64,000 nt of DNA from Tethya wilhelma (Eukaryota; Porifera; Demospongiae; Tethyida; Tethyidae). Below are positions 46,468-58,022 of this stretch, piece after piece. The notes beneath the pieces are model-generated. The model was not told the DNA's origin. It saw only the letters and a program-made list of their open reading frames with translations, and did not search any database. The position numbers were made by a program, and so were the translations under genes. The DNA lies in assembly GCA_964030475.1 (NCBI GenBank), contig CAXIPT010000011.1:415673-479672 (forward strand). Direction: 5' to 3'. Each line of letters starts with the position of its first letter. The first letter of the stretch is position 1.

Positions 46468-48940
46468 CTACACCCGGGGAGCAATACGCACACGATTCAC
46501 CAAGGCAGTCTGCAACAGTTTCAAAAAGCAAACACACAATGAAACTAGAGGTGGAAATTAGATGAACAAACACACTTACAAGACTGTGAGGAGAGAGTAT
46601 TGACCAAACACTACACCCGGGGAGCAATACGCACACGATTCACCAAGGCAGTCTGCAACAGTTTCAAAAATCAAACTCACAATGAAACTAGAGGTGGAAA
46701 TCGATAAACAAACGCACTTACAAGACTGTGAGGAGAAAGTAGTGACCAAACACTACACCTGGGGAGCAATACGCACAAGATTCACCAAGGCAGTCTGCAA
46801 CAGTTTCATAAAGCAAACACACCATGAAACTAGAGGTGGAAATTAGATGAACAAACACACTTACAAGACTGTGAGGAGAGAGTAGTGACCAAACGCTACA
46901 CCCAGGGAGCAATACGCACACGATTCACCAAGGCAGTCTGCAACAGTTTCAAAAAGCAAACACACCATGAAACTAGAGGTGGAAATTAGATGAACAAACA
47001 CCAAGCAGAGGAGAACGCACTTGATACACGGAAGAACACTAAAGTGAAGTGAAAATCTTAACTCCAAAGGTGAAGTTAAAAGAGAGAGAAAAGAGTGTCC
47101 CAATTTCTAAGATAGTCCACACAACTGTACACAATGATCAACACTAATTTTCACTCTGTGTGAATTTTTCTTGTGCTTAGTCTGGTAATTAACACCTTCA
47201 GATTCACATACAGATAGGGTAGAACCTTGACGAACTACTAGTCTATCTTTATGCATCCATTAGCTATTATTATTTTTGCTTAACAGATTACCAAACATAA
47301 AACAAAATGCACAAAATAATAGCTAGCTCAAAACAATTGCTTCCATTTTCCAAACACTTCCAGTTTTCAAGAACCATATTGATTATTGTCACAAAACTAA
47401 GCTGTTAACACTGCACATCTGACACTTCAGTAGGCCTTTTGTGGTTCACATTTGACTACCAATTCATAAGTGAGCCCGCTAGCACAAGAATATAGGAAAA
47501 TGTAATAGGGGTTGCCAATTAATATGAATTATCACAGCTAGCACACACACATGCATGCAGTCATGCAGATGTACAAGTGGCACTAATCAGAAAATGGAAA
47601 ATAACCTCATTACATACACCATTACAATAAATAAAGTCCTCTTACCTTTCACTGCAATGATATGAAGCACACCAGAAATATCACCTTGCACTGACACTTT
47701 GAACTGAACTAAACTGAAAATGAATTAAGTAGGAGGAGAAAGGAAGTAACACATAGGTAGGAGGAGAAAGGAAGTGACACAGAATTACAGTGCATGGCTA
47801 TGACTTTGAGGAGAGGAAGTACTAGTGTCCATCAATATCAAGTTTAGTATTTGCATGCACATGCTCTAAGGTAATTAAGTACGCCCATACCATACCAAAA
47901 TTGATCTGGATCGATCGATTGAGGTTCCATAGAACAAAACAAAGTGGATGACCTCACATCTTTCCTCATGTATAGCTACAACCTACATCAGCGAACAAAA
48001 CAATAGTAGAAAATATTATCATGCTATAAATAACAAACCAAGATCATCGTTCTAATTAGAACACATCCACACTATTCTGGTCTCACTATCACAGTCATGC
48101 TATAACTTACTGCTCCACTGATATTCTGTCTCGTTGGTCTTATACTGCCTAGCTGTACACCTTACTGTACATCCCTATCACTGCCGGCTGTATGTGTGCC
48201 TCTTTCACACTGTCTCACTGTCACAGAGTCCCACTGCACTGTCATACTGTCACACTCTCTTACTGTCACACTGTCCTACTGTCACACTGTCTCACTGTCT
48301 TACTGTCACACTGTCTTACTGTCTCACTGTCTTACTGTCTTACTGTCACACTGTCTTACTGTCACACTGTCTTACTGTCTTACTGTCACACTGTCTTACT
48401 GTCACACTGTCTTACTGTCTTACTGTCACACTGTCTTACTGTCTCACTGTCCTACTGTCTTACTGTCACACTGTCTTACTGTCACACTGTCTTACTGTCT
48501 TACACACTGTCATACTGTCTTACTGTCACACTGTCACACTGTCTTACTGTCTCACTGTCCTACTGTCTTACTGTCAGTGTCACACTGTCTTACTGTCACA
48601 CTGTCTTACTGTCACACTGTCTTACTGTCATACTGTCTCACCGTCACACTTTCATACAGTCTCACTGTCAAACTGTCATACTGTCTTACTGTTACTGTCT
48701 CACTGTCACACTGTCTTACTGTCACACTGTCTTACTGTCACACTGTCTTACTGTCACACTGTCATACTGTCTCACTGTCACACTGTCATACTGTCTCACT
48801 GTCCTACTGTCATACTGTCAGAGTCTCAGGCACTGCACCACAATTACTCTCTATTGCACATCATGTTGACGTCCTATACCTATTATCATGATTTATATAC
48901 ATGACGTCATTTGGATCTTCTTCTACTTGAGCACAGAGCC
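46468..48940. repeat. Right terminal inverted repeat
   Basis: Reverse complement of the left arm. It contains about four array units (46468-47000), unique sequence (47003-48180), the octamer satellite (about 48205-48825, longer than on the left) and the terminal 110 bp ending at 48940. Confidence 0.85.
48205..48825. repeat. Octamer satellite, right arm
   Basis: Tandem CTGTCNNA-type octamers, the complement of GACAGTNN. It is about 1.6 times longer than in the left arm, so array length differs between the two ends. Confidence 0.9.
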
Positions 48941-49040
48941 GAATTCAGTGCTGATCTTGCTGTTGACAGACAGTTAATTTGATGGTAGACTCACACCTAT
49001 ACAGCATAGAAATTAAACACAAAATTAAACTTTTGCATCT
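48941..49040. other. Right flank of the giant element, up to an N
   Basis: About 100 bases (gaattcagtgctgatcttgc onward) that do not resume the coiled-coil 5' flank seen at the left end. This leaves the insertion site unresolved. An N at 49041 separates it from VPS9-family sequence. Confidence 0.6.
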
Positions 49041-49041
49041 N

Positions 49042-50705
49042 TATGTTGGAGCAATTGAAAGCATTAGGAGTTATGACTACACACCAAGGTAAGAGAACTG
49101 ATCTAATAAGTGTGGGCCTATATTGAACCAATCATCACTGACTGTAGGGGTAGGAAGAGTATGTACCACACAACAGAAACCTCTTTACAAACTTCTAGTG
49201 GAATAAACTGATGGACTCTCAAAGAAGAAATATGGCCATGTCAGCATATTAGCCACTGCATGGCATTTTGCATGGAAGTGATTGTCACATCTATCTGTGA
49301 GGACCACTTACCAACTAATTCCACCTCAATAGCTTCGATCAGTGAACTACTGCCAAAACAGAGATTGGACTACACGTACACCTAGCCACCTACACAGAAA
49401 TGAAGATCATGTGATCAACTCATAATATCACATGACCAACTAACTATTCAGTTTGATACAAAAGAACTGAGGCAGGAACATAATTTCAACAAGACTTACA
49501 ACGATAGCCAAAGAGAAGAAAGGTAGCAGGACCAGGTATGGATCACAGGGGGAGACTGCCTTTGGAGAACAGTGCTTCGATATAGAGTGTGAAGGACATA
49601 GTGTTGGTGCTGCTCCCTCTGTCAGTCCGGCATGGAGGTGACAGCCTCCTCTCCAGCACATAGCTACTGGATATTGAAAAGTGTTTCTATTATAAATGAA
49701 ACTCAGTATAAAGATCATTTTAGGTATGCTACTATATATACCTTGAAAAGTGTTCCCCTAGCAATACACAAATAAATAGCAACACTATAGGACAATTAAG
49801 ATGAACACTTATGGACGAGTGCATTTACCTCTCCTGCCATATTGTGTTCTCAATAGGCCACATGCTCCCAGGAGGGGCAATAAATANTAGAAACACACAC
49901 TCTTGTCTGTTGCAGGCAGGTTTGACTCCCTCTCTCCTCTAGACACCAACCATCCTACAACCTTGACACACATATAATACACAAACTTGAGAGGAACAAT
50001 GTGCAGGTTTGATTAGCACTGGTTATGCCGTGATAAAATGCCATGTGCGATCATAGATGGAGAATGTAACAGTTTCTGTTCACAAATGCTAAACATTTTA
50101 CTATAATATTATATTGTGGGTGATTGAGTATAACTTTGTAAACTTTTACCACACTGAGAAATAACCGGAAAGATAAACATATATACAAAGATATCTGAAT
50201 TCCCAGTGTTTATTGGGAAAATTGAGCATGTGCAAACAGTGACTACGTATACCAGGCCTTCTCCTTTCTGGATGGGAGGGGGCTGGGTACAAGGCTAATA
50301 TATAGAGTACTTGTAACAGATTGATAATTATTTACCTCTTGTTTTGTGCTCTTGTTTACGACACTTGGTCCTCTCTGACACAGCACAAAAAGGCTTAGTT
50401 TCCAATTTGTACACTATATTGGGTTATGTACATGAACAAGTAGTTTCCAAGAGTTTGTGAAATTGAGTTCATTTCACAAGTGGTGCGCAAGTAGTGCACA
50501 AGACTGACAAGAGTGTACAAATTGGAAACTTTTGGGAAATGAACCATTTTCATGCTGTGTGAGTCTCTGTGTTTGGCCTGGGAAGAGAGCTAGTCACTGA
50601 GGAAAACTATCTGTCCCGTGCACAAGAAGAAAGCAGAGGAACTCCTAAGAGAGAGTGAAGGAGAGAGGGAGAGAGAGACACTCGGCAAAACTTGAGCGCC
50701 ATGCT
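49042..50705 (-). pseudogene. VPS9-family 5' fragment, copy C
   Basis: Homologous to 17977-19800 of copy B without the TIR element and to copy D at 59240-61100. It includes the SLIEAIEVEL exon (about 49355-49313) and the FYLLPL-type segment (about 49915-49830, split by an N at 49888). A segment at about 49672-49497 shared only with copy D has a frame containing MSFTLYIEALFSKGSLPL before a stop. The VPS9 core is missing beyond the N at 49041. It is probably a fragment, or its 3' part lies elsewhere. Confidence 0.5.
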
Positions 50706-51448
50706 GTAGTGAAGATTAATGAGCATGCTCACAAAATGACCGCCAGATTACGTCATTTTAGAGGTCATTTTTAGTCTATCTATTTATATAGGCACCACCA
50801 TGAGTTTTCAAAAAGATGTTTTGTGCTGGAACAGTATAGTGGGACTGAGCGAATCTCAGGATACAACGCTGCACTGTAGAAGCTATAGTTGCATGCATAT
50901 TGCTGTTGATATCATAAATGAATGTTTAAAAGATGCATTGCAAAGTTGGAAAGATATCAAAAGGATGCAATGTCGGAAGGATGCAGTTTCAATTGGAAAG
51001 ATATGTTTGAAAGATGTAACGTTGTAATGTCAGAAAGATAAATTATGTTTAAAACATGTTCATGCATTGTGAGAAAGATACTGAAAGATACATTAATTGT
51101 TGGAAAGATAACATCATCGTCGGCATGGAAACAGCAGTTTCTACAAGTAGACATTAATTTTTGTTTTTTGATTGCTTTTTTCTAAAACATATCAGTCCAG
51201 TCATGAATGGCCCATGCTACAACCATCACACAAGGCATCATCAATTTTAATTGATTGGATTGCATGCATGGAGAGCTATAAATATATATTATAGTTTGAT
51301 TGATCAAATTAAACACCTTTTTCTTATCAAACATTAAAACAATGGAAGAAGTATAATGTTAGCAAATAATACAAACTGAATGCTGCATGAAAATTTTCAC
51401 AAATGCATACATAATACACACACACACACACACACATGGTAAAATATG
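50706..51448. other. VPS9-family upstream repeat, no gene
   Basis: Contains the same GATATGTTT / GATGCAATG tandem motifs as 19990-20275, then AT-rich sequence and a CA tract (51417-51436). No coding feature. Confidence 0.5.
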
Positions 51449-51567
51449 TCAGTGTTTCTCATCACAAAGGGTACCTTGTTCTAATCTGATATGCAATTGT
51501 ATTTTGGTCCATGTTTTCAAGAGCTGTACACAGTTTCTCCCAAGAAGCATCTCTATCACTGCGCAGC
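51449..51567 (-). pseudogene. Orphan C-terminal half of a Death domain
   Basis: On the minus strand the frame reads LRSDRDASWEKLCTALENMD, then an IRTRY ending and a stop. This is nearly identical to the end of the first Roc-COR gene's Death-domain exon. It is cut at an N (51568), beyond which a CA tract and the peptide transporter begin. The rest of this gene copy is not in the window at this place. Confidence 0.75.
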
Positions 51568-51568
51568 N

Positions 51569-51610
<42 letters not shown>

Positions 51611-51611
<1 letters not shown>

Positions 51612-54339
51612 GCTCCAGGTGGACTCTCCAAGCTACAAGGATGAACGGAAGAATTGGTAAATTTGACATCCAACCGGACCAGGTCCAAGCCCTGAATCCC
51701 ATTCTCATTCTGGTCTTCATTCCCATATTTGAGTCCATCGTCTACCCCATCTTTGGAAAATGTCACCTTCTGAAAAAGTACGTTAAATGTAACATAGCAC
51801 CAAAGTGAACAGTTTTGTCTGTTCTTGAATGGAAATGGGCTTTACAAATTTATTATTATAATTTTTACAAATTGAATGCTTATTTTTGTAATTTTCATAA
51901 AAACTGTAGTAAAATCTTTCTAATTTAAACTTACTATATTCTTTATTTTCATGAATCAAAACTACATCTTTCCATTGATCATCTTCTATCTACGATTTCA
52001 TCTTCCATCCCCCCCGCCCATACATGTAGACCCCTCCAGCGCATGGTGACTGGTATGTTGATAGCCGGACTAGCGTTTGCAATAGCCGGGATTGTTGAGA
52101 TCCAGGTACAGAAGGCCGAGGACACACTGAAGGAGGGACAGTCTAAACTGGTGGTACACAACGCAGCTACTCAAGATCTCTCTTTTGAAGTTATAGGGAA
52201 GAACTTTGCCCAGTTCAACTTGACCTACCAAGATGTAAGAAGTTAGCCACTTGGTAGTTAGAAAGTGTGTGGTGTGTTATAATATGGGTATGACTGGATT
52301 TACTAGTTCTCCCCTTTTCTAGCTTGATGTGTTAATTACATTCCAGTCATGTGACTGCTCAATTTGGTCACATGCACCTTGTGTGTGTGTGCTGAGTCAG
52401 CATAATGTAAATACGCATAAAACCTTGAAATCTAACTGGGATTCGAACCCAGGTCTTTTGAACGTATTGCTTAAACTGTCCTATTTTTTCGACTTCACAA
52501 AGCAAAAAATATCAATTTATCCTTTTGTATATTTTACTGATAATTTTTGTCTTTATCTATTTTCACTAGCACAAGGTGTTCAAGACTGCTCCATCTGACA
52601 ACCTCACTCTGATGGTCTTGAGTGAGTCACAGAGCACGTCACTTCAGTTTCAACTTGATGACCAGAGCATCACACAGATCATCATGACCACCTTCAGTAA
52701 CGGCTCACTGAATTTTATCCTGGTAAGTTGATTTGTATCATGAAGAAACAAATAGTACCATAATTATTTAAATGGCTGTGCAGTAGATCTACTATAATTT
52801 GGATAAAAATATATTTTGAGGTCTTTTCCACTCGTAAATCATGTAATATTATTATGTATATTAAAGGAGGAATTTGGTCTCTGCTATATATATACTGTTT
52901 TCCTCTTTATTATGGGAAATATGGATTAGCAAGCACATGCAGGGGTATATGCTATATACCCCAATCTTAGTGTAATAAAACCTACTGTAAGTTGGTGCAT
53001 TATTGCTAGCTTCCCAATTTTTTATAGTCATTAAAAAATAAACCAAAAAAACAGAAGTAGAAAACCATACACTGTGAACTGTGAACTACCGTATAGCTCC
53101 AAATTTTCGTGGTACAATATTTTCGTGAATTTCGTGATTTGACCGTATATCACGAAAATTTTCTCCATGTAAATTTAGAAACCGTATATCGGCAATATAA
53201 TTTCAGAGATCGTGATTCACGAAAATTAGCTCAAAACGGCAAAGACAGACTTTTCACGAACTTTTTGAACCACGAAAATTTGGAGCTATACGGTATTTAC
53301 TGTGAACTCTGAACTCTAAACCTGTGTCTATCTTCCCACAGGATGAGTACAGGGAGTATGCTCCTGAGGGTGGTGACTCGGCCATACAGTAAGTTTTATA
53401 TTGAAACTAAAACTGAAACTCTCACATTCTGTCATCTCTCTCTCTCACTAACCACCAGGGTGGTCAATGCTCTCGATGAAACTGAAAGTGAATTCTCCAT
53501 CACGATACAGTCCGAGGGAGGAGGAGGAGACTACGACTCCGACTGTAAGTCCGTTCCCTTCCTGGCCCCCGATCTCGCCTCCTTCACTGTCTCCAACCAG
53601 ACCAACGTCACCGTGGGAAAGTAAGATAAGATCTAGCTTTGTATAATATTTTCAGCTTCTACTGTAGATTGGGAAATTTTTGCAGCTATAAATTTTCACT
53701 TGTTTAATTTCTGTGTGTTGAATTTTTACCACTTTACTGATTCGGTAAAGATTGTCATACGTTTAAATTTTCATGCGTTTAACTTTTGCCACTTGCACAC
53801 AGTTCCGTACATAATGTCATTATTAGTTGTTTTTTTTCCTATATACTTAAGGGAAAATTTAGTGACACTAGGTACTAGATTTTTCCTATAATTATATTAT
53901 AGGGGATTTTTAGTGACATGCACTAAATTTTTCCTATAGTGTGATAGGGAAAATTTGGTGATGTGCGCTAAATTTTCCCTATAGTATTTGGGGAGCATTA
54001 TAATGGCCTGTCACTAAAGTTCTCCTATAGTACCTGGGGGTGACATTAGTGACAGCAAGCACTAAATTTCTCCTATAGTAGTTGAGGAAAGTTGAGCAAA
54101 AAATCTAGTGCCTAGTGTTCACTGTATACTGTGTACTGTGTACTGTGTACTGTATACTGTATACTGTATACTGCGTACTGTGTACTGCGTACTGCGTACT
54201 GCATACTGCATACTGCGTACTGCGTACTGCATACTGCATACTGCATACTGCTGCGTACTGCATACTGCATACTGCATGCTGCGTACTGCGTACTGCGTAC
54301 TGCATACTGCATACTGCGTACTGCATACTGCATACTGCG

Positions 54340-54379
<40 letters not shown>

Positions 54380-54672
54380 TATACTGTACTGTGTACTGTG
54401 TGATGTTTGAATGTCTCTTGGTCCTGTTCAGATATGAGTATCGTATCAATGTCACTGAGGCAGGTGGCAGTGAGTCCAGTCTGGCGTCAGGGTCTGGCAC
54501 CACCCCTAACTTCACCATTGAGGTACATATGGTAGCATATTATATTGTGTGTTTAATGATTTCTTAGTTCTCAGTCTTTGAGTTAACTGATGAGTATATT
54601 TTACAGTGTACGTATACAGTGATTCTGGAAAAATTTGCTGTTGCTGTATTTGTGTACTTTGCTATTTGAAAT

Positions 54673-54741
<69 letters not shown>

Positions 54742-55715
54742 GACTGGCACTCTCTCCCACCCGTTCAGAGGCGGAGCCATCTACACCATTGTGGTCACCC
54801 TGGCCAGCAATGACAGTGTCACCATGTGGAACTCTGAGGATCCCCAGCTGAGAGCTGATGAGGACAGTGTACGTGGACTAACTTTATCATATTAAGTTTA
54901 TTTTTACGATAGTAATAAACTTTTGCTGGTCCAAATTTTATGATATTTCATAGTCATGTAGTATAATTATGGTTAGCAAGATTCATATCCACATTTCGTT
55001 TTAGCTGTATGTCTTACTCGTTAGCACTAGGTTGGTCACGTACACTTTTGCAAGATTCTTATAAACTTAGATCCATATGCTATTACTTCTACCCCTCTGT
55101 AGCGCTATGCCCTGACCATCGTTGAAGTGGACCCTCCCAACAGTGTCTCCATCTTCCTACAAGTCCCCATGTACGTCCTCATCACAGCCGGAGAGGTGAT
55201 GTTCTCTATCACTGGACTGGAGTTTGCCTACTCACAGGTAGAACTATGGGAGAATGAATGATAGACTTTCATTGGTAGCTTTATTCCCAGACTGTATAAT
55301 AGCTTTTTTGTGAATGGTGACTGCCAAAAAAAGAATGCTGAGTTGCATGCATGACTGATTTAGCTATATATGTATACAAGGCGTGCATGTACATGTACAT
55401 GTGGAGAAGTAGAAGTTGGTACATGAACGAAGCCTGTATGAAGGATAATTTGGATGATTTATGAGTACTTGTTTATCTTTCTCTCCTGCAGGCTCCTGTA
55501 AGTATGAAGGCCATGTGTCAAGCTGCCTGGCTTCTTACCGTTGCCTTTGGCAACCTGGTGGTGATCATCATAGCTGAATCCAGCATCTTTGAGAACAGGG
55601 TATGATGTGTATGAGTGCGAGGGGAGGGTGTATTAGCTAGATATGTGTAAGTTGGTTTAAAATGTGTCGTTCCCTTATGAAAAGTTATGCACATACACAC
55701 ACACACACACACAAT

Positions 55716-55749
<34 letters not shown>

Positions 55750-56041
55750 GGCTCTTGAGTTTTTCTTCTTTGCTATCCTGATCGGTGTAGTAACAGCCGT
55801 CTTTGCTGTCATGTCCTTCTTCTACAAGTACGTCGACCTCACAGCCAAGGAGGGGTCAAGGTCCACCTCCGGCACTAGCACCCCTCCCAGTCTACGTCAT
55901 GATGAGAGCAGTGCCCTCGTCATGGACAAAGGAGGAGAGGAAAATGGCACAAGACCTCCTCCGAAGTACTCCTCGGAGACGGAAGGTATATCGAGGACTT
56001 CTGAGTTTCCTAAAGATTCCCCCTCTGAGAGCGAGTTTTAG
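51611..56041 (+). CDS. Proton-coupled oligopeptide transporter (SLC15), C-terminal half
   Basis: Ten exons: 51611-51777, 52030-52234, 52570-52722, 53342-53388, 53459-53620, 54432-54522, 54743-54868, 55103-55237, 55492-55599 and 55751-56041 (stop TAG). Exon one, [20 protein letters not shown] then [12 protein letters not shown], matches PEPT1/PEPT2. Exon two continues into a membrane helix ([19 protein letters not shown]). Exons three to seven form the large extracellular domain characteristic of animal PepTs ([23 protein letters not shown]). Exons eight to ten carry the last helices ([59 protein letters not shown]) and an acidic cytoplasmic tail. The proteins import di- and tripeptides with protons across the plasma membrane. 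N-terminal exons with the proton-coupling motifs are lost at the N at 51568. AATAAA follows near 56145. Confidence 0.9.
52428..52475 (-). other. tRNA T-arm-like sequence (possible SINE or tRNA relic)
   Basis: The minus strand reads CTGGGTTCGAATCCCAG, a perfect T-stem/loop with a consensus B box, inside a transporter intron. No matching acceptor stem could be built with upstream sequence, so an intact tRNA gene is unlikely. A tRNA-derived SINE or decayed tRNA is possible. Confidence 0.35.
53089..53293. mobile_element. Hairpin MITE, TA target
   Basis: Ends CCGTATAGCTCCAAATTTTC and its complement, flanked by TA (53087-53088 and 53294-53295), in a transporter intron. Related to, but a distinct subtype of, the 11561 and 27820 elements. 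Confidence 0.75.
53663..53805. mobile_element. Decayed MITE of the 16014-16195 family
   Basis: Begins actgtagattgggaaatttt and follows the 16014 element through cgatt-cggtaaagat-like sequence but lacks the right end. Confidence 0.55.
53840..54100. repeat. Degenerate tandem repeat, about 55-60 bp units
   Basis: Repeated 'ttttcctatag ... gtgacat...actaaatttt' phrases within a transporter intron; four or five diverged units. Confidence 0.6.
54118..54405. repeat. TACTGYR heptamer satellite
   Basis: About forty tandem heptamers TACTGTG, TACTGTA, TACTGCG and TACTGCA. Variants occur in runs. Because seven is not a multiple of three, open frames appear on both strands without being genes. It lies in the intron before the exon at 54432. 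Confidence 0.9.
54678..54735. repeat. CT dinucleotide tract before a splice acceptor
   Basis: (CT)n directly precedes TTCTCCAG and may serve as an extended pyrimidine tract for the exon at 54743. A shorter CT tract does the same before 55751. Confidence 0.85.
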
Positions 56042-56852
56042 TTGAAGTACCAGCTAGCTGGTTGATGGACACACCTTTCTTGGTCTTTGTCTTTGTCTTG
56101 TGTGGTTTTATCTTGTATATACCTTTTGTTAACACAATTTTACAAATAAACTTTTATTATAATCATAATTATTATGCATACATGATGTAGCATTTGTTTA
56201 TTAACGTACATAAATTTTGTGTCTTTGTTAATCTTTAAAAATTAATATAACAGTACAATAATTATGTCGTATTATTTTTAGTTCCATTTGTACTATTTTT
56301 ATTTGATGGTAGTTACTGACTTACTGTAGGTGTCTGAGCCAATTGTTTTTATGCACAGGTTTGTGTTTTGTGACTATTAATAATGTTATGTGGTGATGTT
56401 AAAAATAAAATTTTAATTATTATGATCATATTGCCGTATGTGATGCATGCATTATAGCTAATAGCAAAACTATATAAATCCACATGCACAGCACTGGATA
56501 TACATGCAGATTAAAAATAATAAATAAAACTATGGTAGCTAATTTTTTTCACAAAAATGTATCACATGTGTCCACTGTCTCTGTTTCGTTGCTGTCATCT
56601 GTTTCTATGTCCGGATCCACTGAATCACCTATATCAGTATGCCCCAAGGTTGTAACTAATTTAAACAAGAAAAAAATTGGAAGCAGGTGAAAGTGACAAA
56701 ACAAGAATTATTTGGACACCATCTTTTTTTTTTACTCAATCTAATAGCTTGATTTGGAGATTTGCAGCTGCAGGCAGCTGTTCATAATCTGAACTTCATG
56801 AATTTCTATAATCATTATTATGACTTAGTATGCATGGTAATACTGTACGTAC
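56042..56852. other. 3' flank between transporter and coiled-coil gene D
   Basis: AT-rich sequence. A polyadenylation signal candidate lies near 56145 for the transporter. No gene is seen up to the convergent coiled-coil gene. Confidence 0.6.
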
Positions 56853-57642
56853 CTTTATCTCTAGTCCCCTCGAAGTTGTGTATCTCTGCCTCGGCCTTGT
56901 TGATCCCCTCTTCACATCGTTGTACCACATCTTTGTACTTCATGACTCTCTTCTCGTCACATTCAATCAACCACTTAAGTCGTTTGGTGATGGAGAGTTG
57001 CAGCCGATTGGCTGCTTTCCTCTTAGCAACATCACTGGTGGTTACTGTCGATCTGGTGGTGGACAGTTCATCTCTATAGTGTCTCACCCTCTGCACACAA
57101 TGAATACACGACACATTGCATGGAGGTTTTGAAAATCTACCTCTTATGATATAATTTTATCTGATCTATAGCTGATGCCATCATGGCTGGTACACTCATC
57201 ACTTACTTGTTCAGCTTCCCTCTGACTTTGCTGACAGTATTCCTTATCCTGTAATTAAATAATGTTATTAGACTAAGTATGTATTAGAACTCACGTGTAG
57301 AGATTAGGAAGGTAGGAATAAAATCGATATTCAGACACCTCAAATTAAACAGACTATCAGTCTGATAATGCATCCCCTCGAAGACTTACTTACATTTTCC
57401 CAAAGCACTATAACCCTCTCCCTCACTTTCTGTAAAGATGTACAAAATCATGATTGTATAATAATAATTATGAACTTACTCGAGCAGCATCAGATCATTA
57501 AATTTTTGACTATTGACTCTGTTCATGCTTATTTATGGCATCTATAGCTATTGTTTAGTTTACAGTCAGTCAATGCAGTCATTATAGGACAACTTACTAT
57601 TTTCATTTCAGTTAGTTTCAGTTGCTCCTCTGTGGCTTCCAT
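56853..57642 (-). CDS. Small coiled-coil protein, copy D (most divergent)
   Basis: Four exons in the layout of copies A-C but with many substitutions: 57642-57598 (MEATEEQLKLTEMKI), about 57432-57397 (KVRERVIVLWEN), about 57249-57208 (DKEYCQQSQREAEQ) and about 57090-56853 (STTRSTVTTSDVAKRKAANR, then KRVMKYKDVVQRCEEGINKA). Exon four is longer, with an insertion of about 18 codons near its start. All splice sites and the frame are intact despite divergence, which supports selection on the protein. The introns do not share the repeated block of copies A-C. Function unknown. Confidence 0.65.
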
Positions 57643-57857
57643 GATTCTATCACCACTACTTATACTGTACTTTGTATATATGTTGTGGTATGGTTAAATT
57701 GACCTTGGATGATAATGATATTAAAGACTACCTCATCAAAAAAACATGACGCATGTGATCATGAATTCCATTATTCAAAGTTATAATTATGTTTAGGTCA
57801 AAGCATGCAGGTCCACTTATGCACATACTGCACATGTCATGCACATGCACATGCACA

Positions 57858-57907
<50 letters not shown>

Positions 57908-57909
57908 NT
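57643..57909. repeat. 5' flank of gene D, CA tract and N
   Basis: About 200 bases of unique sequence, then (CA)n (57855-57907) ending at an N near 57908. Confidence 0.7.
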
Positions 57910-58022
57910 TCATGTTGACTGGACAATCATGATAAAATATTATCATGGCTGGATGAATATCACAATTGTTAGAAGTTAAAATCCAAACACAGGAGATGCT
58001 TTGACAGAGTAGTTGAGAATGT
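57910..58022 (-). pseudogene. Roc-COR gene fragment
   Basis: Matches about 28272-28385 (the NYSVKTSPVFGF region of the third Roc-COR copy) with small deletions. It is bounded by an N and by a tandem repeat, so only about 110 bases remain. Confidence 0.65.

Larger units (their letters stand above)
33812..48940. mobile_element. Giant inverted-repeat transposon with NTPase and OTU-CXC transposase genes
   Basis: The left end starts GGCTCTGTGATCAAGTAGAA and the right end, read inward, GGCTCTGTGCTCAAGTAGAA. Inverted similarity continues for over 2 kb on each side: octamer satellite, about 900 bp of unique sequence, then tandem exon-like units (left arm to about 36240; right arm from about 46468). 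Two convergent genes lie between the arms: a DUF3987-like NTPase (plus) and an OTU/CXC-containing transposase (minus). The left flank is the 5' flank of a coiled-coil gene. I could not identify a target duplication, because the right flank is different sequence. A roughly 2-kb internal duplication and an inverted stretch near the 84-base gap are probably assembly faults. The class is not one I can name with confidence. Confidence 0.8.

Noticed and set aside
52428..52475. Functional tRNA gene
   Set aside because: Only the T arm is well formed; no acceptor-stem partner was found upstream.
54105..54567. Open frames of Cys-Ile-Leu-His-Thr-Ala-Tyr type repeats on both strands
   Set aside because: Produced by the TACTGYR heptamer satellite inside a transporter intron.
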